Below, in pieces: positions 34,155 to 34,301 of a DNA stretch of 34,301 nt (position 1 is the first letter of the stretch; the number at the start of each line of letters is the position of its first letter). The position numbers and the translations under genes are program-made. The notes under the pieces were generated by a model. It ran no database searches. It saw only the letters and a program-made list of their open reading frames with translations, and was not told the origin of the DNA. Where the stretch lies: assembly GCA_017301995.1 (NCBI GenBank), contig JAFLEH010000046.1:1-34301 (forward strand). The letters run 5' to 3'. The stretch comes from Verrucomicrobiota bacterium. Lineage in GTDB: Bacteria; Verrucomicrobiota; Verrucomicrobiia; Verrucomicrobiales; Akkermansiaceae.

Positions 34155-34182
34155 GATTGACGATTGAGGATTGACGATTTTT
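34155..34182. repeat. GATTGAN heptamer tandem repeat
   Basis: GATTGAC, GATTGAG and GATTGAC follow one another, and then a decayed GATTTTT. The same heptamer occurs twice at 6288-6301 beside the second copy of the 32-nt repeat. Confidence 0.7.
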
Positions 34183-34208
34183 GATATGGCGGGCGCGGCG
34201 AAGGGCGC

Positions 34209-34254
34209 GGTCAGAACATAGGTAACACTTCTGGGTCAGAACATGGGTAACACT
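34209..34254. repeat. Two direct 21-mers, possible insertion-sequence end
   Basis: The 21-mer that starts GGTCAGAACAT and ends GGTAACACT is present at 34209-34229 and 34234-34254 with one difference (A or G at its position 12), separated by 4 bases. A shorter GGGTTACAC follows near 34266. Tandem transposase-binding sites of this kind (TGTTACCxATGT on the other strand) are typical of ends of IS481-like elements. The transposase itself would lie outside the window. Confidence 0.45.
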
Positions 34255-34301
34255 CTTGCGGGTTAGGGTTACACATTCGGGGCGGGTTGGCGAGCTTTAG
34301 T

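Larger units (their letters stand above)
33877..34301. other. Gene-free right flank with palindromes, heptamers and possible IS end
   Basis: No gene is supported. Going right, the stretch holds two palindromes (33910-33923, 33933-33954), a GC-rich segment (34010-34140), GATTGAN heptamers (34155-34182) and two tandem 21-mers (34209-34254). Confidence 0.4.

Overview
This GC-rich window most likely comes from a chromosome of the Verrucomicrobiota, in the Verrucomicrobiaceae/Luteolibacter-Haloferula neighbourhood. This is inference from gene content, not from a marker gene. The supporting signs are a GxGYxYP-type secreted protein, sialate-O-acetylesterase-like (SASA) esterases, a PQQ-like propeller with the WPQWRGP start, a giant kelch protein ending in the DPDKDGFENLLEY-type tail domain, a PEP-CTERM tail (now broken), a four-helix-bundle suffix protein and few clear Shine-Dalgarno sites.

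Layout. 1-66: the first 22 codons of a minus-strand gene that runs off the left edge, probably a transposase, preceded by a dyad. 306-4201: two divergent secreted proteins, one unrecognised and one a large GxGYxYP protein. 4202-7700: an accessory strip. It holds an AT-rich palindromic spacer, a two-gene nucleotidyltransferase + winged-helix module behind an AT-rich promoter with phased half-sites, then gene debris (PEP-CTERM tail, DUF2281/VapB-like antitoxin remnant, HEPN remnant), then a four-helix-bundle protein with a (DGP)n minisatellite. 7731-12812: minus-strand esterases (SASA, a twin alpha/beta-hydrolase and a second SASA). 13224-15332: a TonB-dependent receptor. 15357-16682: a PQQ-like propeller. 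16882-19522: a dynamin-like GTPase downstream of a polysaccharide deacetylase lipoprotein. 19617-25010: a 1,797-aa protein with 28 kelch-like repeats. 25128-28703: bifunctional proline dehydrogenase/glutamate-semialdehyde dehydrogenase. 28822-29259: an orphan gene. 29698-32547: a UvrA-type ATPase. 32797-33876: a small two-gene unit of lower GC. 33877-34301: palindromes, heptamer repeats and tandem 21-mers that look like the end of an insertion sequence.

How it fits together. The esterases, GxGYxYP protein, deacetylase, TonB receptor and PQQ propeller suit a bacterium that de-acetylates and imports products of complex polysaccharides. putA and uvrA are housekeeping genes. The best candidate for an undescribed system is the nucleotidyltransferase/winged-helix pair at 4463-6120, which resembles AbiE type IV toxin-antitoxin modules in logic and lies beside remnants of other toxin-antitoxin genes. 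A second unusual object is the 28-repeat kelch protein built as a duplicated 14-repeat block. A DNA-level oddity is that GTTAG/CTAAC is common in coding sequence, where it forces rare codons, while CTTAG is almost absent. No tRNA, rRNA or CRISPR array was seen. All family calls were made by eye.
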